This document shows, piece after piece, positions 37,022 through 49,427 of a stretch of 64,000 nt of DNA. The notes below the pieces were generated by a model. That model was not told the origin of the DNA. It made no database searches and was given only the letters and a program-made list of their open reading frames with translations. How positions within the stretch are numbered: position 1 is the stretch's first letter; each line of letters begins with the position of its first letter. The position numbers and the translations under genes were made by a program. The stretch is from positions 41,929,250-41,993,249 of the forward strand of contig NC_068577.1 of NCBI RefSeq assembly GCF_025698545.1, read 5' to 3'. Source of the DNA: Gossypium raimondii (lineage: Eukaryota > Streptophyta > Magnoliopsida > Malvales > Malvaceae).

Positions 37022-38167
37022 TTCTTTAGTTTTGCGACGAGTGCCGTAAGGGTGTTTGGTTGGTTGGTTTTCCAGATTAGCTGAAATAAATTGACTCAAT
37101 TAGACTCTTTCAATGGATTCTAATTTATGTAATGCAGATGCATAAAATGAATGCCTAGAGAGACATTGATTTTGATTCAATTACATTTAGGAAACTTTTC
37201 TAGAAATCAAATTCCTTTACATAAAGTAGATGCATGTACGGCCTCGCCCTTATATTCCTAGAGACAACATCAATCTTTTCCTTCATCTGCATGTTTGTGA
37301 TAATCTCGCCAATTTCCAACAGACGCCACTGCTAGCTTCCTTTCTAGATCTTGGTCGTCATCTTCATGAGGCTCGTCATCTTCTTTAAGGGAGTTGGAAC
37401 GTCGAAGGCTCTTGGACAATCGTCTTGAATCCTCAGGCCACGAAGCAAAGTCACGAACTCTTCCATCGTCCTTCTTGTGTTTCTCAGAATATATTCAGGC
37501 AGTCGTATTATTTTTTACTTTATCAAGGAATTCGTATTCCATGACAAGCTTTTTAATTTAGTAATTGGATTTGAATCAATATCTCTTTCCTAAGATGCAA
37601 TTGCAATACAATCATAATCAAAACTAAACAAGATGGGTTAGTACAAAACAGAAGCAAACAAGGAAAACAAAAGTACCTATTCGAGTAACCACTAGGGATT
37701 TGGAGTAGTCCTACCTAGGGTGGGCTCCTAAGGTCTTTTACATGTGGTTTGGTTCTAAAGTGAGGGTACCTGAACCAGCAGATTCCTCAATCCTCACCCG
37801 TTATAGGCTCATATGGACTGAGTTCAGTTCAGGGGAATACATTTCCCTATGGCCATGCGGAGATGAAAATCTCACGAAGACATAGGTACGGATGTATCCC
37901 AGAAGCGATTCACTATCCCACGCGGAGGTGAAGACCTCACGAAGGCGTAGTTTCTCACTCCTACTTAAAAGGGCGTGACCAACGGTCATGCAATGCAATG
38001 CGCAGAAATATATCCGAACTTAAACTAACACAGCGATTATAAATCACAATGATGAAGATCGTAATAAAGATAAAAAATACAACGAAAGGATCGTATATTT
38101 AAACTAAGTTTTTGATTTTTGACAAAAAGACAAAAAGTAATCAACTTGTGGCTTGACTCTCGTGTTT
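37022..38167 (-). other. Leader of the Ogre-like element
   Basis: Untranslated leader between primer binding site and gag. It carries a twin motif (37,857-37,885 and 37,922-37,948) of the form CTTCGTGAGRT-TTCAYCTCCG on the minus strand, also present in the second Ogre-like copy at 48,812-48,906. Confidence 0.6.
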
Positions 38168-38189
38168 GTCCCCAGTGGAGTCGCCAAGC
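38168..38189 (-). promoter_or_regulatory. Primer binding site
   Basis: Directly after the 5' LTR the minus strand reads GCTTGGCGACTCCACTGGGG. TGG as the complement of a tRNA CCA end begins four bases after the LTR. The same site follows the LTR at 46,066-48,602. The matching tRNA (tRNA-Arg is used by Ogre elements, from memory) needs a database check. Confidence 0.7.
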
Positions 38190-40795
38190 TGTTGACACCA
38201 ATTTTCTGATGAAAACGGGGTCGACTTGGATTTTGAAAATGAAAACGAAAACGGGAGTCGTCAGCGATCCTTTTTTATAAAGTGTGATCGGATCACCTCG
38301 TAAAAATGGTTGTTTTTAATAAACAATTTAATTTTATTAAAATAACGAGTTTGGTCCACGAAATTTAGAAAACAGGTTCGGGAGTCGGTTACGTACGAGG
38401 AAGGATTAGCACCCTCGATACGCCCAAAATTGGTACCTAGTTGAGTACTTAATGTCTTAGTGTCGAAAAACTGAAAACTTTAAAGAGATTTAAAATACGA
38501 TCCTAAAAACACTTGAATGACATGGATTAAGATTTAAGAGGATATTTGGCTATTTGGTCAAACAAGAAATCGAAACCCAACACATTAGGGCACATTTTCT
38601 CGAATTTCCAAACGCAAAACATTGCCTTACTTCGAAATTTTAAAAAGGATATTTGGCTATTTGATAGAACGAGAAAAATCGAAACCCAGCACATTAGGGC
38701 ACGTTTTCTCGAATCTCCAAACGTAAAACATTGCCTTTATTATTTTTTAGAAAAAATCCTCATCTCGAGAAAACGACATGTCATATCCAATGCGTTAGGA
38801 CACAACGTATCGAATTCTCGATACGAGAATACATGCCGAAAAATTTACTTATTTAAAAAGACATTTAATTATCTCGGGTTTAGAAAAGAGATCATGCCCA
38901 GTAAGTTAGGACACGATCTTTTCTTAATTCCTGAGATCGTTTAAAAACTTGAGTTTGAAAAGATTCGTGTCTTTAGATTTATTGTGAAAGTCGAAACTCA
39001 GTAAGTTAGAGTGTGTCTTTCTCAAATCTAAACACGAAATTTTGTTTATTCAAAAATCATGATTCATCGAATTAATCTAACTCGAAATGGTAGAAATGAA
39101 ACTCGATGTTAATATGCGCACAAACAATATTGGATACGATGGTGTAATAAAAATACGAGCAATAGCAACGAAAATAAATTAGATGAAAAGAACAAATCAA
39201 TGACATACAATGCATATAAGCAAATAAAATCAATACATTCTTTCAAAATAACAATGAAAATGTAAATAAAAGATAAACAAAGAAAATGAATAGAACTATA
39301 TAAAATAAAAGATATATATATTATATGCATAAATACATTTGTACAATATAAAAAAATGTATATGTAAGTTAAAATATAGAAAAATATACATAAGAAAAAT
39401 ATAGATTTTAAAATATAAAAAGTATGTATAAGTATGTGTATATATATTGTAAGATACAAGAAGGTATGTATATATATAAATTAAAATGTATGAGCGTGTA
39501 TGTACATTATAAAAAAATGTATGTAAGCATATATATATATAATAAAATTTGAAATTAACAAGACATAGATAATAATAATAATATTAATAATAATCATAAT
39601 AATAATGATAATAATAATAATAATAATAACTTATTAGTTTTAATAATAAAATAACCAAGATATAAACAGAGGGCTAAATTGAATAAAAAACAAAATTTGG
39701 GGACAAATCACAAACAAATTAAAGGAGAAGGACCCCATTGAATGCGCGAATAACAAGGAGGGACCAAATGAGCAATAATCTCGTCCCTCCAAAACTCACA
39801 GCTTCAAGGTGGATCAGATTGAAATATGAAAGAAATTTCAGGGTCAAATTAAAAAACTAAAAGAAACTTAATTGCAAAATAATTAAAAAGCGGAAGGGCT
39901 GAAAGCGCAAATAGACCCTTCCACAAAAACACGTGGATCCTTGGCGGAGCGGGTCGGGTCGAATCGGGTCAAGCCAAAACGACATCGTTTTGGTGCCTGA
40001 GTGGTCTGCCCAAAACGGCGTCGTTTTGGGGGCCTATTTAATCCCAAATTTTTTTTAAAAAATTCATTTCTGCCACTTTTCTAAAAAAACTCAAAACCCT
40101 TCCCCTTTTTCTCTCAAACCTCCTTCTCCCCTCTCCAGAAATTCGGCCGAGAACCACTGCACCGGCCGCCGCTCGCCGGTGCCACCGTGCACGGCGGCGG
40201 GGAGACTAAAAGTCTCCCTTTTTCTCTCTGATGACTCTCCTCGGCCTCCTGAATGCTTCGGCGGCGACCAAAAGGTAAAAAAAAGCTTATTCCTTTTTTA
40301 TTTTATGCGATATTTCGATATAAACAAAACAATAAAAAATATAACAAAATAAAATGAAAATCACCTTTAAAACATTTGTTGTTTTTTTTATTTCTTGAAT
40401 GTTTGTAAAAAAAAGGACCTTTTACAGATGCAAAGATCGGTTTTTTAAAATCGATTTCCCCCATTTTACAATGTCCGAATGGCTTTATATAACCTTTTAC
40501 AATTTTTCTATTATTTGCTTGTTGTTGCTGCTTTCTTTGCTTGTTTGCAGGTGGGCAGTTGGGAGCGGGTGAGGAGGCTGTATGGTGGCAGAGTAGGTGG
40601 TGGCAGCGGCGCACAGAGGGTAGGTGGTTGAAGGCCCTAGGTGAGTCGCACCTAAGGGTTGCTGCTGTTTTTCTTTTTTCTTTTCTGCAAATGGGCTAGG
40701 GTTAGGTAGATTGGGCCTGTTGGGTTGTATTTGGGTCTGATTTGGTTTGGGCTCTTAGGTGGTTTTTTTGGGCCCGGGCAAAATTGAGCTGTACA
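38190..40795 (-). repeat. 5' LTR of the Ogre-like element
   Basis: Partner of 28,910-31,482. It differs by scattered substitutions and by about 40 extra bases near 39,978-40,018, where the AAAACG-CGTCGTTTT palindrome is duplicated. A minus-strand TATA-like site near the palindrome suggests that the promoter lies here. Confidence 0.92.
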
Positions 40796-40800
40796 ATGTA

Positions 40801-41277
40801 CATAAGTTGAAACAAATTACATTTAATTGCATGATATTTTGATGGAGATTTATGTTTTACAATGTTAGAAGTGTTATGGAATGATTGATGATAGTTTAAA
40901 ATTGGTTTTGGATGCTTCAAGCATATTTTCGGTAATCTTCCCTTAGTGTCATGACATTGGATGTAGCTAGAGTAATATGCCTTCAGTGTCACAACATTAG
41001 ATATCATTGGAGCATTTCGTCTTTAATGTTGCAACACCCATTTTTTAGTGTTATGACATTGACTCCGTTTACCTTGTTTTGACCCAAATAAGCCTCTAAC
41101 GGTCCCCGTTTGCAACCAAACTTTAAAGGAAGCTGAGGAATGACTTCAAAAGCGTCAAATGAGTCTATTTATGTTAAAACAAAGTTTTGAAATTGATGTT
41201 GGAGTTTAGTCTTAGTGTCCAAATGTGACATCCCTTGCTTGAGATGTATCGGCTCATTTCAGGTGAGCGATGTTACA
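40801..41277 (+). mobile_element. LTR X, end segment
   Basis: Continues LTR X after the Ogre-like insertion and ends GGTGAGCGATGTTACA. Its last 55 bases (from TGTGACATCCC) are similar to the last 50 bases of LTR Y (TGTGACACCTATTGC...GGGGTGTTTTA, ending at 42,898), showing that both are 3' ends of related LTRs. Confidence 0.5.
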
Positions 41278-42898
41278 ATAGAAAGGACTAAAATGTAAAG
41301 TATATAAAAGGTATTATGTGAAACCAATATTGTGATTAAATACATAAATTAAGTGCTATGTGATAGTAATGAAGTGTAAAATGATATAATAATTATTGAA
41401 TTTTAATGAATTTAAGGACTAAATTGTAAAATATTTAAAAGTTACTATGTATGCTAACATAGTGAAATAAAATATTTAAGTGAAGTGTTATGAGAAAGTA
41501 AAGTGCTTAATAATAGTGAATTAAAATCTAAAGTGCTAAATGTTGTGAATATATGTTATGTTTGCATTTTTCTGAATTATGAATAAAGTGAATATGTGAA
41601 ATGAAATTGTAGTGAATTTGTTTATGTGATTTAATGTGAATAAGTAATATGATACAAAGTGATATATGTGTGATATATCAATTATGCTATATGAAAGTGA
41701 TATGTGAATAAATGTCTTAGTGAACTCAGAGGAAATATGATGCATGATAATGAAATGGTTTTGGAGTTGAGAGGGACTAGGGGTTTGAATGGGAATTGGG
41801 TTGGTGATACAAGGGTTCAGAGGAGATTAGGATACGAGTATTGGGTTATGTGATTTGTTTACTGGAGTTCCTATATATTTTTTCTGGATTTCGCATTATC
41901 GGAGTTCTGTTATGGGCCGGGAGTTCGTGTTTGGCTTAGATCTATACAATATATCGAAATTATTGAACTCCGTTGAGATTCACTTAAGACTGCAAAAGTG
42001 AAATGTGAAATTTGATTAGTGGTTATGTGTTAAAGTAAAAACTATAAAATTTAAAGTTAATTTAAATGATTTTATATTCTGAAAAATGAATTAAAAGTTT
42101 AAGTATATTAGTGAAAGAAATTGTGTTGACTAAATGTTATTAAAATTATTTAAATTGTATATATATATATATAAATGGTAAGATTGAATTTGGTTGAGTA
42201 CTTACTAAGCTATTCACGTAGCTTAATGTATTTATTTTAAACGAGTAAGTAAAAAAAATAGATAGAAGATTCGAGGAGTACTTCTTCAATAGGATCACAT
42301 CAACTCTCAAAGTTTCAAGACTCATTTAGTATATGATTTTGGACTTAGAAATGGCATGTACATTAGGTGTTTTTTTGTTATGTTTAAATTGTACTTAAAT
42401 GAAATTATTGGAAATTACATGGTGTTTGATAATGAAAAATAAAATATAGTATTTTGAATGTTAATCTAATACATTTTGAGGTTAAACATGTTAGAAAAAG
42501 TTTAGGGATGATTAGAGGTTGTTTAGACATGTTTTAGTGATGTTTTGACTTATTTTTGGGCTCCCCTGCACTAATGGTGCAATACCTTTGATACAAGTAT
42601 TGGTATCTAAAATTCAAAATGTTAAAATCTACAGTAAAATAGTAAAGGTATTGATACCTAGCATGTAGGCACTGGCACCTCTACCTAAACCCTTAATTTG
42701 CCTTATTTTAACCAAAAAAGGTCTCTAATAGACACAGATCGAAATTGAATTGTAAGGGATGTTCATAAATAGTCCAAAATGCTTTAAAGATTTTAATAAA
42801 GTTGAACTGAAAGGTATAGATAAAGTGAGTGGTTTAGTGTTAAAAATGTGACACCTATTGCTTAAGTTATCGGTTTAACCCTAGCAAGGGGTGTTTTA
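41278..42898 (+). mobile_element. LTR Y, right part
   Basis: Continuation of the LTR that starts at 14,434. It has repeated 'GGACTAAAATGTAAA' phrases, 'TACTTACTAAGC' near 42,200, and ends GGGGTGTTTTA. A short (AT)n run lies near 42,158-42,174. There is no coding sequence; the minus open frame at 41,536-41,745 is chance. Confidence 0.45.
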
Positions 42899-43909
42899 GA
42901 AAAGCTTGCCTTGTGGGGTTTCACCTTTCTACTCGTGGTGTCAACTTTAGCCCTAGTGATTTCTTTTTAGTAGCATTGACCTTGTGATTGATGTGATCAT
43001 TGTCACTTTGATCCTTAGTCCATTAGAGGTCGGGATTCACCATACAAACCTATTCGATTGGTGGTTGAGGCTACTTTGATGGTCGTAGATTCCTCCTCCA
43101 TCATTGGCTCCATCTTTCTTCATGGCGATTGATGATGTTTTTTTAGTTGTTATAGCATGGTCTCCCTTTGAAGGCGTTACATGTTGTCATTAGGTGCATC
43201 TACCTTCACTTCTGACTTTTTGGCATTCCTATTCTCTCATCCAGCAACAATGGCTTTGATGTTTAAAGACTCCCTTGGTATTTGCTTGTCTAGCAATAAA
43301 CTTAAATGTACTTGAACAAATATCCTCTTTCATTCATAATAATTGGACAAAAAAAGATAGTTACCCACTAAAATCAAGACCTATCAAGTTTTACTCTGGT
43401 TTTATGAATGATTAAAAAAATTGTGTTTGGGCATAAGGTAAGTTGTTTTTTAGTAAAATTTTAGGTAAAAGATAGTTTCCCTTTTAAGTTTAGTGTAAAC
43501 TACACCTAGCCTTATAGTTTTAAGAATCCTTACTTACCTCCATCATGTTTGAAGAAAATTTCATAAATCCCTACTTATAGTTGTCTCCTTCGAGTTTGAA
43601 GAAAATTTCATAAACCCCATTGAGATTTTTTTTACTAAGCAAATTTTAAGTAAAAGATAATTTTACCCTCCTTGCTGATTTATATATTTGCACTATGTTT
43701 ATTTTTTTCACTACTTTTAGTTACAAATAATGAAAATTAAATTATATTCTGAAGTGCTATAAAATTAAGTATATTTGACTTCTTTTGTAAAAATAAATAA
43801 ATTTTACTTCTATTTAAGGGTATGCCATCTTTCAGCAAACAACACTCCACAGACTTTTTTAACGAAGTTGGCCTCCCTCAACAATGCATTAGCTTAAAGG
43901 CAAGGTTAA
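42899..43909. other. Unassigned spacer
   Basis: No gene recognised. The first 400 bases are less AT-rich and may be an old gene or element fragment. A direct repeat 'AGTTTGAAGAAAATTTCATAAA' type phrase occurs at about 43,550 and 43,595. Confidence 0.3.
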
Positions 43910-44364
43910 TGTATTAAGAATTTTAAGAGATTTTTATTAGAGTTGTGTGACTTAAATTCCTGTTAAATGAAATAAGAGATTGCTTGCAAGTCAAGTTAAA
44001 TAAAATATATTTTATTTTAGAAGATTTAGTATTTATTAGCATAATTTATTTGACCTACGAGTTTAGCCTATAAATAAGCTCTTTTACAACATTAGAAAAA
44101 CATCCATTAAAAGATTAAAACTTATAACACTTTTGGAGAATGTTGTGTTTATGTTTTGAGGGTTCTTTATTTTTAGGTTTCGGAGTTTAGTTTTATCTCC
44201 ATCTTTTGTACTATTCATTCTTTTGTCATTATAGCAAAATTATCTTTACCCGTGGTTTTTTATCCTCTTTGGATGAGTTTTTTCACGTTAAATTTGTGTG
44301 TTCAATTTCTCAATTTCTTCCGCTATTTAACTTATTCGTTGATTAATCGGGTCGATCCCCAACA
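43910..44364 (+). mobile_element. Copia-type LTR
   Basis: A 455-base LTR from TGTATTAAGAATTTTAAG to GATCCCCAACA, with a TATA box (CCTATAAATAAGC near 44,070) and immediately followed by a primer binding site. The size and TATA position fit Ty1/copia. The 3' LTR was not found in the window, so no duplication can be checked. Confidence 0.7.
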
Positions 44365-44366
44365 AG

Positions 44367-44378
44367 TGGTATTAGAGC
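44367..44378 (+). promoter_or_regulatory. Copia primer binding site (initiator tRNA-Met type)
   Basis: TGGTATTAGAGC differs at one base from TGGTATCAGAGC, the site complementary to plant initiator tRNA-Met used by most copia elements. It starts two bases after the LTR. Confidence 0.8.
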
Positions 44379-44633
44379 TTGTTCAATTTTTCGTAAATCA
44401 ACCCGTTCAGAGATGGTAGCAACAATGTTTGACATTGAGAAGTTCGATGGTATCACAAATTTCAATCTATGGCAAGTTTAGATGATGACAATTCTAGTTT
44501 AGACCGGCCTGAAACAGGTTGTTACTGAGAAAAAGCCTGAGAATCTAGATTAGACAGGATGGGAAGAGGTTGATGAAAAGGCTCTGTCTGCAATCCAGTT
44601 GTGCCTTACGAATAGGGTATTGCAGGAGGAATT

Positions 44634-47600
44634 TGTAATAGCCCAATTTTAGTGGTGTTGGAAATAATTATTTCGAGACCACAATTTCGACAAGTGAGTT
44701 ATTATTTTAATATTTATTTAATGTCTATCGGATTATATTAGGGTTATATTAAAGTTTCATTAAGAAATTTTGAAGTTTAATTGGTTAATTAGGTAAAAGG
44801 ACTAAATCATAAAAGTTAAAAAGTGGGTTTCTATTAGTTAAAAGGGTCAAATGGTTATGAAATTTTAAATCAATGGACTTATTTGGTGAATATGCCATAC
44901 ATATTGTTAATGGACAAGTTTATAGTGAAATTTAAAGTTAAATTAGTAAGGTAAATTAGTAATTAGTTAAATAAATACAAAACAAATAACAAAATACTAT
45001 CATATTCTTTCTTTTATTTTTGTTTCAACCAAAATCTCCATGAAAGGAGAAGCTTGAAGTTCGGCTAGGTTTTAATTCATTTCATGGCAAGATTTTGTAA
45101 TTTATTTTTAATGATTTTTATGTTTTTGAGTTCGTATTAACTTAATCTAGCTAGCCCGGGGGTTAATTTGCAAAATTGTTAAAGGTTGAAGGGCATTCCA
45201 TGGTTGCTTTTGAATATGTTTTAAAGTTATTTGATAGATTATTAATCTTGTTTGTTAAACAAACTTGTTTTGTTAAGTGATTTTTGATGAATTTTGAAAT
45301 AGGGATTAAATTGTTGAAAGTGTAAATCCATGGGTTTTATTGTGAAATTTTGGTAATTATGGGTTGTCTCAAGGTCCCTAGTAGAATTGGTTAACATGGG
45401 TTTAGTTTAAATTGGTTAAATTTTAAGTTATGAGCTTAAGGACTAAATTGTGAAAAGTTAAAATATTATGGGTAATTTTATAATTTTACATAAATATGAA
45501 TTATTGATTGAATTAGATACTTGAAGTACTTAATTGAATGAAATTATCTATTTCGATCAAGATAAACAACAATCGGATTTAAATCGAGTAAAAGCGAAAG
45601 CTTTAGATTAGTTTCAACTCTAATTCTACAACCATAGTTATCGAGGTAAGTTCATATGAATTATAATCGTATTAATGTTAGTTAAATTGATTACTTGTTA
45701 TATTGTGTTAGTTATAAATGGACTTGAATATACTGTATCGATGCTTTGAGTAATTTACGAATAAATAATCCCGTTTGAACCTTAAGAATTATTAGGATAG
45801 AATGACATGTAATTAGGAATTTCATGTTTTGGGTGCTGGTCTTGAATGTCCTACCAATGGTTGAGGTCCTGCATTTGTTGCGGATTCTCTACAGCTCGTG
45901 TGAGCATCATCGTGTAGCTAACATTCTGACCCACAGCTTGTGTGAGCACTATTAAAAAGGAAAGGTTACGGTTATATGGAAAGGCACACTATGTGTGAGC
46001 ATTCCCGATTATTCGATGCAACTCTAGATGGTTCAACGGGTAAGTAAAGGAAATCGCATAGTATGTGTAATACCCGATTTTGGCCCGGGTAAAAAGGCCC
46101 AAATAAACAGTCCGATTACAAAAAAAAAAAAAGAAAGAGGGCCCAAACCCCAGACCCAATTTTTGTGAAAGAACAGTGGCCCAATAATATGTAGCCCAAA
46201 TGCCCAAGACGATAGTCAGAAACCCTAGGGTTTCTAGGGAAATCCTCAAGCGCCGCAGCCAAGCATCCTTCATGATCGTAGTACTTGCACATCAAGAAGG
46301 AAAGCAGCAATATATGGAAAGGAAAAGATTTGCAAATCAAATCAATGTAATGGAAAGAAATCAAAAGATTGAAAATCAAATCAAAGCAAAATATGGAAGG
46401 AAATCAAGAGATTGAGAATCAAATCAATGTAAACATGATTTTATTTCTATATTTTTTTATATATTATGGCTATATAAAGCCATTGACGATACTATAATGA
46501 GGATCGAAAAATCAATATAAAAAAAAGTTATTATTTTCAAAGCAAATAAAGTACCAAAGAGCAAAGATCAATCAAAAAATCAAAAGGTTGATAGTTTTTT
46601 TCGAACTTCAGTTTCTTTTCTATTTATTTTACCCGAATCTTTTTTTCATTTTTTTAAATACACGAAAAGGGAGAAAATGAATACTTACTTGCGGGAAGGA
46701 GACGAGAAACCCTATTTGCTCCGATCAGATCAGGGTTGAAGGGGCTTTGAATCCATTGAAACGGCGGCGGCGGTTGACTGTTGGAACCCTAGCAGAGGAG
46801 GCTAGGGTTCATAAGTTTTGTTTTTTTATAAATATGGCAGAAAGTGATTTTTTTGTTTTAAAATGTTACTTTTATAATAAAATTGAAACGGCGCCGTTTA
46901 AGGGGGCAAGATCCGCGCGTCGACCCGACCCGGATTCAGGATCCACGTGTTTTTATGCGGAGGGGCAAATTGCGCTTTAAGCCCCTCCCTCCGCCTTTTA
47001 ATATATTTTCAATTATTTTTTTATCTTTTAAATTTGCCCTTTAATTTATTTTCAATTTCAATTTAGCCCTACTGGAACGATGTCGTTTTAGAGGAGAAGG
47101 GAAAATTTCCCTTCCAGCCCCTCTATGTAATCCGCACGTTTAATTTAATCCTCCAAACTTTATTTATTTATGAAATTGCCCTAGTTTTTTTATCATAGTT
47201 TAAAATTAGTCTTTTTTTAAATTAATTAATTTCAAAATATTTTTTCTTTCTTTCCTTTTAAGCTTATATGTGTAATTATTATGTTTGTGATGTATATATT
47301 TGTTACCTTATATATTTATGTACGTATATATATTATACTTTCTATACATATTTTATAATTTATATATATATATATATATATACATATATGCAATCATTAT
47401 CTTTATGGTCTATATTTATTAACTTACATATATATGTACGTATATATATATTATACTTTCTACCCATATTTTTATAATTTCTATATATATATTTCTTTAT
47501 TCTCATAAATGTATTATATATATAAATATTTTTATATAAATTTTATAGCTTTTTTAAATTTTAATGTATATATTATGCGTTTTTTTCCTTTATATTTTTG

Positions 47601-49427
47601 TTCATTTGTTTGTTGATTTATGTTTTCATATTTTTTGATACTTTGCATATCATTGGTTTTTTTAAATTTTTATTTATTTATTTGTTTATCTTATTTATAT
47701 ACAATTGACGTATTTATTATTGTTATTTGTTATTGCAATATTTATACATGCATTCAACATAACATTACATCATTTTACTCAATTTTAAAAATAGAAAGTT
47801 TTCCAAATTGAGATAATGCTCGTATTTAGGATTTTCAAGGGAATTGGGCCCTAACGTATTGAGTTCCGATTTTCTTTGTTAAATCCAATAATCGAGCATT
47901 TCTCTTTAATCAAAAAATAAGAATTCATTATTGGGAATTCAACACGTTGTGTCCTAACGTATTGGATGTGACGCATTGATTTCTCGAAATGAAGATTTCT
48001 TTTAAAAATAATAAAGGAAATATTCCGAGTTTGGGATTTTAAAGGAATTGTGCCCTAACGTATTGGGTGTGATTTCTTAAATCTTGGATAAGTGGATGTT
48101 CTTTTAAAGTAAAGGAAATATTCCGAGTTTGGGATTTTAGAGGAATCGTGCCCTAACGTATTGGGTGTGATTTCTTAAATCTTGGATAAGTGGATGTTCT
48201 TTTAAAGTTTTATTGCACAAGTATTTTGGCCCAATTCATTTTTGGGGAAAATTAGAATGTTGTGCCCTAACGCATTGGGTGTGGTATCTTCTTTCTCTGA
48301 AATAATAAGGGTCTTAATACGTAGCCTTTTAAGTTTTGCTAAGGATTACGTTTTTCCAAATTCTCGACCTTAAGACATTAATCAATTAACTAGGTACCAA
48401 TTTTTGGGCGTAATGAGGGTGCTAATCCTTCCTCATATGTAACCGACTCCCGGACCTGTTTTTTTCTAAAACTCGTAGACCAAAGCCGTTTTTTTAGGTG
48501 ATCCAATCACACCTCAATAAAAGATTGGTGGCGACTCCCAATTTTCATTTTTTAAAAGTCGACAACCTAAATTTTTTTGTTTTCAAAAAAATGGTTTCGA
48601 CAGCTTGGCGACTCCGCTGGGGAAATTTTTTAAAAAAAAGAAGAGAGTCGAGCCACAAAGTTGATTAATTTTTGTCTTACGGTCGAGAAAAATATTTTTA
48701 AAAAAATATCATAACATCCTTTCGCATTCATTATCTTATTCCTTAAATATTGTTTGCATTATACATTTCATGAGTTGAACACTTTTACCCTTTTAAGTGG
48801 GAGTGAGAAGCTATGCCTTCGTGAGGTTTTCACCTCCGTGTAGGGTAGTGGACTGCTTCCGGGATACATCCGTACCTATGTCTTCGTGAGATTTTCATCT
48901 CCGTGCAGCTATAGGGAAATGTATTCCCCTGGACCGAACTCGATCCATATGAGCCTATAATGGGTGAGGATGGAGGAATCTGCTGGTTCGGGTACCTTTA
49001 CCCTAGAAGCCAAACTTCATATAATGAACCTTAGGAGTCCACCCTAGGTAGAACTATACTGAACCCTAGTAGACATCCGATTAGGTGTTTTACTATTTCT
49101 TGATTATTATATGACACTGACCTTTTGTGTTTTATTTTGTTTGCATGACATGGCATTTCATTTCATCATAAAAGGCGTCAGTTCAGATTCGGTTGCCTTT
49201 TATGAAGCAATTCGAGACAGGTTTGATGTTCAGATTCGGTTGCCTTTTTAAGGCGTCAGTTCAGATTCGGGGGCCCAGATGCATATGTTTGTTAGGTTTT
49301 TAATGTGATTTATTCATTTAGTGCTAAATTATTTTATTTAGATGTTTTGATGTTGAATGCTTTTTTTATTGCTAAGTAATGCTCTATAGCCCTAATCTGA
49401 TGACGGAGACAGGTTAAGGGTGTTATA
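44634..49427 (+). mobile_element. LTR of the 5,081 family inside copia gag, itself interrupted
   Basis: It starts TGTAATAGCCCAATTTTAG and ends with AGGTTAAGGGTGTTATA, an eroded form of GGTTAGGGGTGTTACA. The flanks GAATT (44,629-44,633) and GTATT (49,428-49,432) are a 5-bp duplication with one change, and the copia frame rejoins across it. About 1.6 kb of LTR remains once the inner Ogre-like fragment is removed, so part of the LTR is deleted. Hairpin block at 45,894-45,997. Confidence 0.75.
46066..49283 (+). mobile_element. Second Ogre-like element: 5' LTR, primer site and leader only
   Basis: The LTR runs 46,066-48,602 (TGTAATACCCGATTTTGG to GGTTTCGACA) and is followed by GCTTGGCGACTCCGCTGGGG, the same primer site as the element at 28,910-40,795. 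The leader continues with the twin motif (48,812-48,906) and ends near 49,283, where the host LTR resumes. TATG stands before the start and after 49,283, possibly a remnant duplication. There are no gag or pol. Open frames inside (46,200-46,980, 47,268-47,811) are LTR artefacts. Confidence 0.75.

Larger units (their letters stand above)
28910..40795 (-). mobile_element. Defective Ogre/Tat-like Ty3 retrotransposon
   Basis: The element is complete at its ends: TGTTGACACC at 28,910, GAGCTGTACA ending at 40,795, and a perfect 5-bp ATGTA duplication (28,905-28,909 and 40,796-40,800). It is oriented on the minus strand, with 5' LTR 38,190-40,795 and 3' LTR 28,910-31,482. The interior holds a primer binding site, leader, degenerate gag, scraps of pol and a tandem-repeat zone before the polypurine tract. 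Large LTRs, a TGGCGACTCC primer site and 3' tandem repeats are features I associate with the Ogre/Tat lineage. Reverse transcriptase and RNase H are absent, so any mobility must have been supplied in trans. LTR X, its target, resumes on both sides. Confidence 0.88.

Noticed and set aside
41224..41277. Start of a new LTR at TGTGACATCCC
   Set aside because: The same phrase followed by 40-50 bases and a TGTT-A end occurs again at 42,849-42,898, so it is better read as the shared 3' end of two related LTRs.
46072..49283. TATG on both sides of the second Ogre-like fragment as proof of a complete element
   Set aside because: Only four bases match, the 3' terminus does not resemble the LTR end (CGACA), and no second LTR exists, so truncation is more likely.
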